From Oscarella lobularis (taxonomy: Eukaryota > Porifera > Homoscleromorpha > Homosclerophorida > Oscarellidae): a stretch of DNA of 64,000 nucleotides. Every line of letters starts with the position of its first letter. Within the stretch, counting starts at the first letter, position 1. Positions 37,671 to 47,659 of the stretch are shown one piece after another. The notes beneath the pieces were generated by a model, which was not told the origin of the DNA, made no database searches, and saw nothing but the letters and a program-made list of their open reading frames with translations. Where the stretch lies: assembly GCF_947507565.1 (NCBI RefSeq), contig NC_089191.1, positions 124,001-188,000 of the forward strand. The letters run 5' to 3'. A program made the position numbers and the translations under genes.

Positions 37671-38820
37671 GATGGGAATCGTGGAATCACTTCGAACGCT
37701 CTTCAGTTACTTTGGAATTGAAATTGACGACGTAAGTTTGGCCGCGGAACCATTTTCGACGCAAACGCTATAATTTAGAACTTTCGCTTGCGTTTCGAAC
37801 GTCGCACGGGCTCCTATCGAAGTCTTGTGCGCTACATCGCTTCCTACTTACCATTGTCATCTATTCAGCGCCCATTCATCCACGTAAAACAACGATTTCG
37901 TGCAATTTTCGACTCCTAAACTCCCCCGTATTAGATACCACGCCCCCTTCACCCACAAATCGACGAAGAAGTCTCAATCGTCTACGCGAATGGCTTTACG
38001 GCCGACGATTGCCGCGATATCGAAGTCGAAGAAACAGACGACGACAGCGCGTCGATCGTAAGCGACGCTCTTCTCTCCCTAAGTCGATTTTCGCCGACGC
38101 CTTCGACGATGACGGAAAATCCGGAATCTTTGGCCAAGATAAGCGCTCTCGAAGAAGAACTCGTACGCCTTCGCGAACAAATCGCCGGAATTATTATCCA
38201 AAATCGAGATACGGAGGAAGAATTATCCGTATCCGGGACAATGGGAGCTCCGCCCCCGCCCCCTCCTCCTCCCCCTCCCATACAAACACCCACTCCTCTA
38301 GTCCCATTATCCGAAATTATAAGAAAAAATAAAGAGAATAAGGTGGAAAGGGAAGAGGAACGCGATCGAGTTCCGGGACTTCCAAACATGGCCCAAGTGC
38401 TCAAGGGCTTAGACAAAGTGAAACTACGAAGCGTAGCAAGGTAATTCAATTAAATAAATTTAATTAAATAATTTACCTAATTTAATTAGATCACCCGGTG
38501 GTACTCCACTGAGACAAAAGCCACGAGAGAGCGAAGCCTTAGATCCCGCATCTCTCATAGCCGCAGCTCTAAAGAAAAAATTTGCACATCGATTTAAACA
38601 CCAAGACTCATCATCCCCGGATAAGGAAAATTCTCTAACGAGCCCCTTTGCTTCACCTACGATTCCACCGGTAATTCAATAACCCGGAAGTAGCTCTTCT
38701 CATATATTTTTTCCTTCTCAGTTTGGTCCTCATCTACTCAAACCGGCAGCTCAACGTAAATCGTTCGGAGACAACGTCTCGTCGTCATCGCCGTCAAATG
38801 TTCTAAAAACTGTCAATTGA
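37671..38820 (+). CDS. MTFR1: Mitochondrial fission regulator
   Basis: MTFR/FAM54 family protein, mitochondria-associated. Exon 1 encodes MGIVESLRTLFSYFGIEIDD; then RRTGSYRSLVRYIASYLPL. The middle has a short coiled coil (ISALEEELVRLREQIAGII) and a run of ten prolines. Conserved C-terminal motifs: LPNMAQVLKGLDKVKLRSVA, DPASLIAAALKKKFAHRF and FGPHLLKP. The family order (N-terminal region, coiled coil, polyproline, basic LRSV block, ALKKKFA block, GPHLLKP) is complete. Paired head-to-head with ARMC1. Confidence 0.93.
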
Positions 38821-38934
38821 AACTGTAGCATGCTTCCTAATAAAAATTTATGTTATGGAAATATCTTAGATTTTTCCAATAAACCTCGATCAATTTTTTC
38901 CACCCGTTCATTATTAATAAAAAAAGCAAGAGTA

Positions 38935-40861
38935 TCAATCAGCCTTTTCAGCCTTTTTCTCATTATCCCAATCGCCTCCCCAAGCGTCTCCGCCCTCGTC
39001 CCAGCTAATTAAATCGGGAGATGGAGGACTGGGGGCACTACTACTAACTTTCGCCGCCGATTTTTTCTTCTTTTTCTTCTTCTTCTTCGTCTTTTCTTGG
39101 GGTTTCTCTTCCGGTTTGGACACCCATTCTTCATTGGCCCAGCTCTCGCTTTCCCACGTGTCTAGATCGAGTTTTTCTTTTCCATCTGGAGCGACAACTT
39201 CCTCCTCTTTCTCCTCTTTCTCCTCCTCTTCTTCTTCTTCTTCTTCTTTAGCGCCGTTTGTTTCATTCCAGCTACCCCAGTCGTCTTCGTCTCCAAAATT
39301 CATCAAATCCGCTTGAGGCTCCTCTTCCTCCTCCTCTTCCTCTTCCTCTTCATCTTCTTCCTCTTCTTCTTCGTTGGGATGATCGTTGGGATTGTCACTA
39401 AAGATGTCTTTAAAATTAGAAGCCACCTATGCATAAATCAATACATATAATTAATTAATTAGGATTTTTTGTTTGCCTTTGTTGCCCATGAGGAAACTGA
39501 TGTTGATACGTTTTCAAATAATTTTCCTTCTTTCATCTTTTGTTTTGTAGGCTGAACGACTTTCTCTTTCATTTTCTCCTTCAATTCTGTCGCTTTTGCT
39601 GCCGTTGGTTTGAACACCTTTTCATTCATTTTCGTTCCAAGTTTTTGAGCCTGAAATTTTAGCAAAAGAGTCCCAATAAGGATTCCAAAAAATAATAGAA
39701 GACTTCTACTTTTTCCGAGGCTTTTGTAGCGAATTTTTGGGCCCCAACTGTAAAAGAACTCCACCCCTATAAAATAAAATAAAATAAAAAGACGCATTTT
39801 TTAATACTTACAGATTGAAGAGAAGACCAAGCATTGTCAAAAAACTCATCTAATCAATAAATCAATACTAATTACTTATTTAATTAATACACACCTGTAG
39901 ACGTTGTCTTAGATTCCGATTCAAAAGGCGTATTTCCAAAACCAGTGTACTTTCCTCCCTGACTCGGCGGCAATTCCCTAAAAAAGAAAAAAAACAATCT
40001 CCATAGCAACTAAACCTACACATCATAATCCTACTCCGATCTCGAAGCATTTTGCTCAAGCCTTTGAGAGAAAAAATCGTCCCTATGACGAGCAATTTCA
40101 TCTCTATAAATAAATAAAAAATTATTTATCATCTATACATAGGGTGTATATATAGTGATACTTTGTAAATCCTGTCGCCTCAGCCAAGTCAGCCCCCGAT
40201 TCCTTCTTACGTCTCCCTGTTCCAAGATTCATAGCCGAAGTGCTGCTCACTCTAAAAGCTTTCCAATTCTGAGCTGATGACGTTTCAATAGACCAAGATC
40301 GACCATCCGAAAGAGTCTCAATCTAAAGAATAAAGTGACTCCTAGTCATTTTTTTCTTCTTCTGACCTTATCTCTATATAGAGCCGCTGCCTTTGTGTTG
40401 TATTTCTCTTCGATGCTCATTCCGGGTTTTATGTCCGGTTGCGAGTCGAAAAACGCTTTCAATTTGGCGTTACCGCCCACCTGGAGTCGAAAAATGTAGG
40501 GGTTCTTTGGAGAGTTTTTGTTCTTTGCCTTCATTTTTTCTACTTCCGTTTCCTTCCATTTGTCCATTGTCGTCGATCGAACGAAACTGCGATCGCCGCG
40601 AATCGTTTTCGCGGCGAAATTCTAATGTTTTCTTCTTACCTTATGTGTACGCCGAGGCCGCGATGCTTTCCCGAGCATTCTAGGCATATGAAAATGCCGT
40701 ATTTGACCGAAACCCATTGGGGATTCGACGTTCCGCACTCGAAGCACGCCTAAAACGATTTCGATCGCCTTCCCTATAACATCGACGGGATAGTTCTTCA
40801 CGTTGTTGTTGTCTCGAGCGCGTAGGCTCTTGAGAACGGCTCTCGTTTCGGCGGAGGCCAT
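38935..40861 (-). CDS. ARFGAP1: ADP-ribosylation factor GTPase-activating protein 1
   Basis: Golgi COPI-coat Arf1 [23 protein letters not shown] is followed after a 50-bp intron by the zinc finger [20 protein letters not shown] then [16 protein letters not shown], giving CX2CX16CX2C plus the catalytic Arg in GKHRGLG. Then [32 protein letters not shown] and [12 protein letters not shown]. Later exons carry AQNWKAF and amphipathic Ser/Thr-rich segments that fit ALPS curvature sensors. The last exon is strongly acidic (Glu runs) and ends with Trp-acidic motifs ([18 protein letters not shown]) like the COPI-binding tail. A 48-nt GC-AG intron at 40528-40481 is in frame and stop-free. Confidence 0.93.
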
Positions 40862-41949
40862 TTTCTTATACGGGCTGCTTCGCGGTGGACGTCATCTGAC
40901 GGTCGGTTGACGTCACCAAACGTCGTGCTTTTCTTTTCGAAGGACGACTTGTACCTAAAAGTTAACGTAGTTGTTCAGTCGAGCCACGTTCTCTCCGCCA
41001 TCTTTTTTCGATGCGAAGGCGTGATAGTTATGTAATCAATAACCAAAACCGGTATTCAAACCGGTTTTCGATTCGCGCCTCTATGTTACCGACCAACCAG
41101 AGCGCTAGACGAGCCCCACGTGATCACAACGGACCAATGAGCGCGATGGGCGGGGTTACGCTGTTCATAAGCGAAGTGCACACCGATTTTCCTTCAGTTG
41201 CGGCTGAGGGTGGGTGCGTCGCGGTTCGCCGCGTCTCATCCTTGAGAGGACTGGCTCGGGAGATTTGGCAGAAGGCAAGTGAGGATAGTTGGATCTCAGC
41301 GTGGCCCACGGTTAATTCCGTGCCGGAGCCTGTAGGCAGGGCGATGGGGGGCTTCGGCCTCGGTCTACGCACTGGGCAGACGGATCGTCCGAGGTCTTAT
41401 TGTCGTCAACAAGTACGGCCCGCGCTAGGCTCGAGCGGGCACGACTTGGAGGGGGTGTTCAACTATGGTCTGGTTGCCGGCACTTTTCTCACCCGAACGA
41501 CGCGATTAGACCGACGATGATCCAGCCCAGGAGCCTTCGATTCCTCCATTGCACTGTCTTCATTGTCGACTCCTACAAGCAGTAGTCAGCCTTTCTCCAC
41601 TCCACAAGGCCCGGTTCTTCTCAGGAAGACATACCGAAGGCTTTGGTACCAGCGCGCCGGGGTTTCGGTATTAGGGGCCGATCCTCATCCAGGCGGGTAC
41701 TGAATGGAGTGGCCGAGGACCCGCAACTCGCCCGAAAATTTTTGGAAGGGGGTCATCGCTTTGCGAAGACTTCCCTGGGCTACGACGCGTCCGAACCTCC
41801 CCGCGGTGTAGCCTGGGTAACGCGAATACGGACGCAACGACAAAGGGTACGTACAACGATTATTTGGCAGTGACTAACTCTCTTTTTTTAGGCGAAAGCG
41901 CGGCGCGAGATCGAGGCTCCGAAGATAGAAGGAGACAAGGAGAAAACGG
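40862..41949 (+). other. ARFGAP1 upstream region and unexplained GC-rich block
   Basis: The first 150 bp must contain the ARFGAP1 promoter. From about 41011 the plus strand is open for 169 codons (ATG 41011) with CCAAT (41133) and GC-box-like sequence, but no family match. An exon-like segment at 41892-41949 (KARREIEAPKIEGDKEKT, acceptor tttttttag, donor gtacgt) may be a 5' exon of the PDZ-SAM-SAM gene cut off by the downstream duplication. 41300-41880 shows no homology; it may be repeat-derived. Confidence 0.3.
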
Positions 41950-41954
41950 TACGT

Positions 41955-42740
41955 TTTTGCATGCTTTAGAACGAGTCTATGTCTTTTTTCTTTGTATCTA
42001 AATAAATGAGCGTTTACATGTATAAAACGCTGTCGTAAAAAATAGTCGACTTTTCGGCGTCGTTCTTTGAAGAAACGAGAGGCGAACGCGCTTTGAAATT
42101 CAGCTCGTTTTCTTCAATCTAGCGTATGCTGCCACTATGAGAGCTTATTTCCCTGGTAGTGCAGGTGACATCGGTGCATCACGAAACGTTCAGGGCCGAT
42201 GACAATTATTGAGGGCGTTGTGTCTTACTACTACTCCTCATCGTGGGAAACTGTGGGGGTCATCTAGTCGTCACTCTGGCGCTGGAATTCCGTTTCTCGG
42301 ATAATGATTGAAGAATATCTGACTGGATTTGAACGACTAGACCACAGACAAAGGCTACTTCTCATACTTCATCTAGCCTCAACCCTTCCTCGCCATTCTA
42401 AGAAGATGGGAAGGGTCTGTGCAATTTACAGAGCTAAGCAAACACGACTAAAAAGCTGTCACGAATGACCGTGTTTAGCAACTCCCATGCATTGTAGGAA
42501 CTACACTACAAAACACTACTCCTCATCGAAACTGTACAGGACCATGAGGGTCATATGGTCGTCACTCTGGCTGGAATTCCGTTTCTTGGATAATGATCAA
42601 AGGCTACTAACCTCAACCCATCCTCGCCATTTCAAGTAATCCGAGATGATGGGAAGGGTCTATGCAATTGACAGAGCATCTAAGCAAACACGACTAACAC
42701 GAGCTAAGACGGACAACCGTGTTTTGACCGTGTTTAGCAA
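41955..42740 (+). pseudogene. Left copy of duplicated spacer with eroded CTHRC1 terminal exons
   Basis: Nearly matches 45755-46300. Inside it, 42119-42330 aligns with the CTHRC1 C-terminal exon (same start agcgtatgctgccactatga and same end ataatgattgaagaatat) but with internal deletions and frame breaks, for example loss of the CCGRWYIT segment. A second, shorter relic at about 42520-42600 repeats the ggtcgtcactctgg to ggataatgat portion. Both are beyond coding use. Confidence 0.75.
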
Positions 42741-42929
42741 CTCCCGTTATGGTCATGCATTTGTAGGAACTATGGTGATAAAACTCGGGAGTTGGTCTAA
42801 AGAACGGTAGGATTTGAAAGTACACACACACTCAGCCAACGTGACATCATACCCGATTCTTATTCCCTCAATATAAACGGCTAACGTTGGGTGCAGTGAC
42901 ATATCTCCAAGACGGACCCCAAGCACGGA

Positions 42930-43744
42930 ATGACAACGACTGCCAGTCCAACTCTTAGTTTCTTTGCTGCTCTTCTGCTTCTCAACATAGTTGAGAGCAT
43001 GGCCCCTAAAGCAGAAGAGGTGTAGCTTCTCTAATGTTACTTTATCCGCTAAATCCAAAGTATGTCTTACGTAGGATTCTGTTGGAGGCTGTTCAGGAGT
43101 TCCAGGAATTCCTGGATCTCCGGGGCATAACGGGTTGCCAGGAAGAGATGGATTGCAAGGAGAAAAAGGAAGCGACGGAATGAAAGGTCCTAAAGGAGAT
43201 AGAGGTGAACAGGGAGCGACTGGAAATTTGGGACCGATGGGAAAGAAAGGGGAAAAAGGAGATGGTAGCGATTATTCAAACAACTGGAAGCAGTGTGTCT
43301 GGAAAAGAGCTGATAGCAAATATACTGGTCTTATACAGGTACTTTGCCACCAAAGATAAGTTTTATGAGCTCTAAATTGATTTCCATTAGGAATGTGTCT
43401 TCAAAAAACGCCAATCTTCCACAGCTCTCAAAGTAGCTTATGCTGCCAGTATTAGAGTTTATTGTCCTGGTAGTAAATGCTGTGGACGTTGGTACATCAC
43501 TTTTAATGGAGCAGAATGTTCGGGACCAATGACAATTGAAGGACTTGTGTATCTGTCTAGCACCAACGATAATCCTCATCGACATCGCCAAATAGAAGGA
43601 TTCTGTGAGAACATTCCATCTGGATCAATAAGGGTAGCTGTTCATGTGGGAAACTGTCACGGCTATGGATCAGCTGATCGTTACTCTGGATGGAATTCTG
43701 TTTCTCGTATAATGATTGAAGAATATCCCCAGTCGCAAACCTGA
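42930..43744 (+). CDS. CTHRC1: CTHRC1-like secreted collagenous protein, copy A
   Basis: Collagen triple helix repeat-containing protein 1 family, an extracellular modulator of collagen deposition and Wnt signalling in vertebrates. Three exons, 42930-43019, 43075-43338 and 43391-43744: 235 aa. Signal peptide: [20 protein letters not shown]. Exon 2 holds about 19 uninterrupted Gly-X-Y triplets (human has about 12), then [12 protein letters not shown]. Exon 3 is the conserved globular domain: [60 protein letters not shown] and [14 protein letters not shown]. Cysteines align with the family. One codon shorter than B and C in the signal peptide. Confidence 0.92.
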
Positions 43745-43835
43745 CTGAACTCAAGCTGATGACCTTGACTGACTACCAGAAGGCTCCATGTATCTGCTTA
43801 TGTGTGTGAAGTTGTGTATGTGACGCTGTTTAGTG

Positions 43836-43841
43836 AATAAA
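43836..43841 (+). terminator. Poly(A) signal of CTHRC1-like copy A
   Basis: AATAAA 92 bp after the stop, in the same context (gtttagtgaataaagcgctg) as copies B and C. Confidence 0.75.
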
Positions 43842-44245
43842 GCGCTGTTTGCAGTATGCGATTCTCGACGGAATGCAAGAGGGGGCCCCAAAAAGCACTT
43901 ACGCTTTTGAAATCTTCTTCGTTGGCTCACCTGCAGCGTCATTGAAGCTACTGGAAGTCCATACGGCGTCACGATTGCCGCAGGAACGGCAAGAAACGCG
44001 AGAAACTATAAGACTACCACGAGCTAATTAAGACGAATGACCGTGTTTTGACCCACCTCCCATTATGGTCATGCATTTGTAGGAACTATGGTGATAAAAC
44101 TCGGGAGTTGGTCTAAAGAACGGTATGATTTGAAAGTACACACTCGCTCAGCCAACGTGACATCATACCCGATTCTTATTCCCTCAATATAAACGGCTAA
44201 CGTTGGGTGCAGTGACATATCTCCAAGACGGACCCCAAGCACGGA

Positions 44246-45063
44246 ATGACAACGACTGCCAGTCCAACTCTTCTTGGTTTCTTTGCTGCTCTTCTGCTTC
44301 TCAACATAGTTGAGAGCATGGCTCCTAAAGCAGAAGAGGTGTGGCTTCTCTAATGCTACGTTATCCATTGAATGCAAAGTATGTCTTACGTAGGATTCTG
44401 TTGGAGGCTGTTCAGGAGTTCCAGGAATTCCTGGATCTCCGGGGCATAACGGGCTGCCAGGAAGAGATGGATTGCAAGGAGAAAAAGGAAGCGACGGAAT
44501 GAAAGGTCCTAAAGGAGATAGAGGTGAACAAGGAGCGACTGGAAATTTGGGACCAATGGGAAAGAAAGGGGAAAAAGGAGATGGTAGCGATTATTCTATC
44601 AACTGGAAGCAGTGTGTCTGGAAAAGAGCTGATGGCAAAGATACCGGTCTTATACAGGTAATTTGCCACCAAAAATCAGTTTTATGAGCTCTAAATTGGT
44701 TTGTATTAGGAATGTATCTTCAAAAAACGCCAATCTTCCACGGCTCTCAAAGTAGCGTATGCTGCCACTATGAGAGTCTATTGTCCTGATAAATCCTGCT
44801 GTGGACGTTGGTACATCACTTTTAATGGAGCAGAATGCCCTGGGCCAATGACAATTGAAGGAGTTGTGTATAAGGAGGACTCCAAAGATAATCCTCATCG
44901 ACATCGCCAAATAGAAGGATTCTGTGAGAATATTCCATCTGGATCAATAAGGGTAGCTGTCCATGTGGGAAACTGTCAGGGCATTGAATCATCTGATCTT
45001 TACTCTGGATGGAATTCTGTTTCTCGCATAATGATTGAAGAATATCCCCAGTCGCAAACCTGA
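44246..45063 (+). CDS. CTHRC1: CTHRC1-like secreted collagenous protein, copy B
   Basis: Second tandem copy: exons 44246-44338, 44394-44657 and 44710-45063, 236 aa. Same signal peptide with an extra codon ([15 protein letters not shown]), identical Gly-X-Y layout and globular domain. Differences cluster in exon 3: [36 protein letters not shown] and [17 protein letters not shown]. Its 3' flank diverges from A and C, which resemble each other more. It is followed by a duplicated fragment of the PDZ-SAM-SAM gene start. Intron positions are identical in all copies, so these are DNA-level duplications, not retrocopies. Confidence 0.92.
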
Positions 45064-45154
45064 CTGGACACAAGCCAACGACTTTGACTTACTACCAGAA
45101 GGCTCCATGTATCTGTTTATGTGTGTGACGTTGTGTATGTGACGCTGTTTAGTG

Positions 45155-45160
45155 AATAAA
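45155..45160 (+). terminator. Poly(A) signal of CTHRC1-like copy B
   Basis: AATAAA 92 bp after the stop, same context as copy A. Confidence 0.75.
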
Positions 45161-45429
45161 GCGCTGCTTGCAGCAAGAGGGGGCCTCAAAACGCACTTAC
45201 GCTTTTGAAATCGTCTTCGTCGGCTCATCTGCGGCGTCTTGGAAGCTATTGGAAGTCCATACGGCGTCACGATTGCCGCAGGAACGTGCGGAGAACGAGA
45301 AACTACTGTACTCATCGTCAGACTAACGTACGCTAAAGCGTTCCAGAGGTTCGCGAAACGAAAAATCGAAACGCCTCATCTTCCGAGCCTTTGCGACTTT
45401 CTGACGTCAAAAGCCTGTTTGGAATGAGA

Positions 45430-45745
45430 ACAGGAAAAGAAGACGAAGAAAACGGGACGGTAGAAGAAGAAGAGCAAGAAAGCAAAGCGAAAATTTCGAG
45501 GTCGTATCGCAAAGAAAACAGACACAGAACGAATCGAGATACGTTTTGCACAGATCGATAGCCGTGAAAGCAGGTCCAAAGGGCTTCGGTTTCGTTCTAA
45601 AAGGCAGCGCTCCCGTTTTCGTACGTGCCACTTCACCAGGTAAATTTCTATTCCTTCAATTTCCGGTTTCCCGCATTTGCTAAAATCGCGCGTAGGCGGC
45701 GCCGCCGACGAGGCGGGCATTCGCGAGGGTGACGTCATATTAAAA
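45430..45745 (+). pseudogene. Duplicated first half of the PDZ domain of the PDZ-SAM-SAM gene
   Basis: Two exons of the downstream PDZ gene are copied here: one ending at 45639 (GPKGFGFVLKGSAPVFVRAT) and one at 45696-45745 (GAADEAGIREGDVILK). Their splice sites are intact, but the next exon is missing: right after the donor gtatgt the sequence switches to the duplicated spacer 45755-46300. It is therefore a truncated copy created by the segmental duplication. It could still be transcribed from a duplicated promoter. Confidence 0.75.
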
Positions 45746-45754
45746 GTATGTAAT

Positions 45755-46300
45755 GATAGGTTTTTGCATGCTTTTTGAACGAGTCCATGTCTTTTTTCTT
45801 TGTATCTAAATAAATGAGCATTTACATGTATAAAACGCTGTCGCAAAAATAGTCGACTTTTCGGCGTCGTTCTTTGAAGAAACGAGAGGCGAACGCGCTT
45901 CGAAATTCAGCTCGTTTTCTTCAATCTAGCGTATGCTGCCACTATGAGAGCTTATTGCCCTGGTAGTGCAGGTGCCTGCTGTGGACGTTGGTGCATCATT
46001 TTGAATGAAACGGAACGTTCAGGATCGACGACAATTGAGAGCGTTGTCTTACTACAAAACACTACTCCTCATCGAAACTGTACAGGACCATGAGGGTCAT
46101 ATGGTCGTCACTCTGGCTGGAATTCCGTTTCTTGGATAATGATCAAAGGCTACTAACCTCAATTAACCCATCCTCGCCATTTCAAGTAATCCGAGATGAT
46201 GGGAAGGGTCTATGCAATTGACAGAGCATCTAAGCAAACACGACTAAAGAGCTAAGACGGAAAACCGTGTTTTGACCGTGTTTAGTAACTCCCGTTATGG
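45755..46300 (+). pseudogene. Right copy of duplicated spacer with eroded CTHRC1 exon
   Basis: Matches 41955-42740. The relic at 45934-46145 keeps more of the CTHRC1 C-terminal exon than the left copy (it still has the tgctgtggacgttgg segment) but is frame-broken and internally deleted. The pair shows that a decayed CTHRC1 gene already existed before the spacer was duplicated. Confidence 0.75.
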
Positions 46301-46477
46301 TCATGCATTTGCAGGAACTATGGTGATAAAACTCGGGAGTTGGTCTAAAGAACGGTAGGATTTGAAAGTACACACACACTCAGCCAACGTGACATCATAC
46401 CCGTTTCTTCTTCGCTCAATATAAACGGCGAACGTTGGGTGCAGTGACATATCCCCAACACGAACCCCAAGCACAGA

Positions 46478-47297
46478 ATGACAACGACTGCCAGTCCAAC
46501 TCTTCTTGGTTTCTTTGCTACTCTTCTGCTTCTCAACATAGTTGAGAGCATGGCTCCTAAAGCAGAAGAGGTGTGTAGCTTCTCTAATGCTACTTTATCC
46601 GCTGAATGCAAAGTATGTCTTATGTAGGATTCTGTTCGAGGCTGTTCAGGAGTTCCAGGAATTCCTGGATCTCCGGGGCATAACGGGCTGCCAGGAAGAG
46701 ATGGATTGCAAGGAGAAAAAGGAAGCGACGGAATGAAAGGTCCTAAAGGAGATAGAGGTGAACAAGGAGCGACTGGAAATTTGGGACCGATGGGAAAGAA
46801 AGGGGAAAAAGGAGATGGTAGCGATTATTCTAACAACTGGAAGCAGTGTGTCTGGAAAAGAGATGATAGCAAAGATACCGGTCTTATAAAGGTAATTTGC
46901 CACCAAAGATAAGTTTTATGAGCTCTAAATTGATTTCCATTAGGAATGTATCTTCAAAAAACGTCAATCTTCCACAGCTCTCAAAGTAGCGTATAATGCC
47001 AATTTGAGAGTCAATTGTCCTGATAGTACCTGCTGTGGACGTTGGTACATCACTTTTAATGGAGCGGAATGTTCAGGACCAATGGCAATTGATGGAGTTG
47101 TGTACATAACCAACTCCAAAGATAATCCTCTTCGACCTCGCCAAATAGAAGGATTCTGTGAGAACATTCCATCTGGATCAATAAGGGTAGCTGTTCATGT
47201 GGGAAACTGTCAGAGCTATGGATCATCTGATCGTCATGCTGGATGGAATTCTGTTTCTCGCATAATGATTGAAGAATATCCCAAGTCGCAAACCTGA
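46478..47297 (+). CDS. CTHRC1: CTHRC1-like secreted collagenous protein, copy C
   Basis: Third copy: exons 46478-46570, 46628-46891 and 46944-47297, 236 aa. Signal peptide with [13 protein letters not shown]. The Gly-X-Y block is essentially identical to A and B. Distinct points: exon 2 ends LIK where A and B end LIQ; exon 3 has [40 protein letters not shown] and [15 protein letters not shown], ending EEYPKSQT. All cysteines are kept. It lies directly upstream of the intact PDZ-SAM-SAM gene, the likely ancestral arrangement. Confidence 0.92.
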
Positions 47298-47388
47298 CTG
47301 AACTCAAGCTGATGACCTTGACTGACTACCAGAAGGCTCCATGTATCTGCTTATGTGTGTGAAGTTGTGTATGTGACGCTGTTTAGTG

Positions 47389-47394
47389 AATAAA
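47389..47394 (+). terminator. Poly(A) signal of CTHRC1-like copy C
   Basis: AATAAA 92 bp after the stop, same context as copies A and B. Confidence 0.75.
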
Positions 47395-47659
47395 GCGCTG
47401 TTTGCAGTATGCGATTCTCGACGGAATGCAAGAGGGGGCCCCAAAAAGCACTTACGCTTTTGAAATCTTCTTCGTTGGCTCATCTGCAGCGTCATTGAAG
47501 CTACTGGAAGTCCATACGGCGTCACGATTGCCGCAAGAAACGTGCGGAGAACGATCGTCAGACTAACGTACGCTAAAGCGTTCCAGAGGTTCACGAAAAA
47601 ATCGAAACGCCTCATCTTCCAAGCCTTTGCGACTTTCTGACGTCAAAAGCCTGTTTGGA

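Noticed and set aside
38935-39426. Acidic/lysine-rich exon as an independent gene
   Set aside because: It has a clean acceptor (gcatag) and continues the ARFGAP1 frame. Tryptophan-acidic motifs at its end fit the ARFGAP1 tail.
45239-45427. Open frames upstream of the PDZ copies (reading SPYGVTIAAGTCGE and similar)
   Set aside because: The equivalent stretches downstream of copies A and C carry indels that change the frame, so the protein is not conserved between duplicates. More likely promoter or leader sequence.
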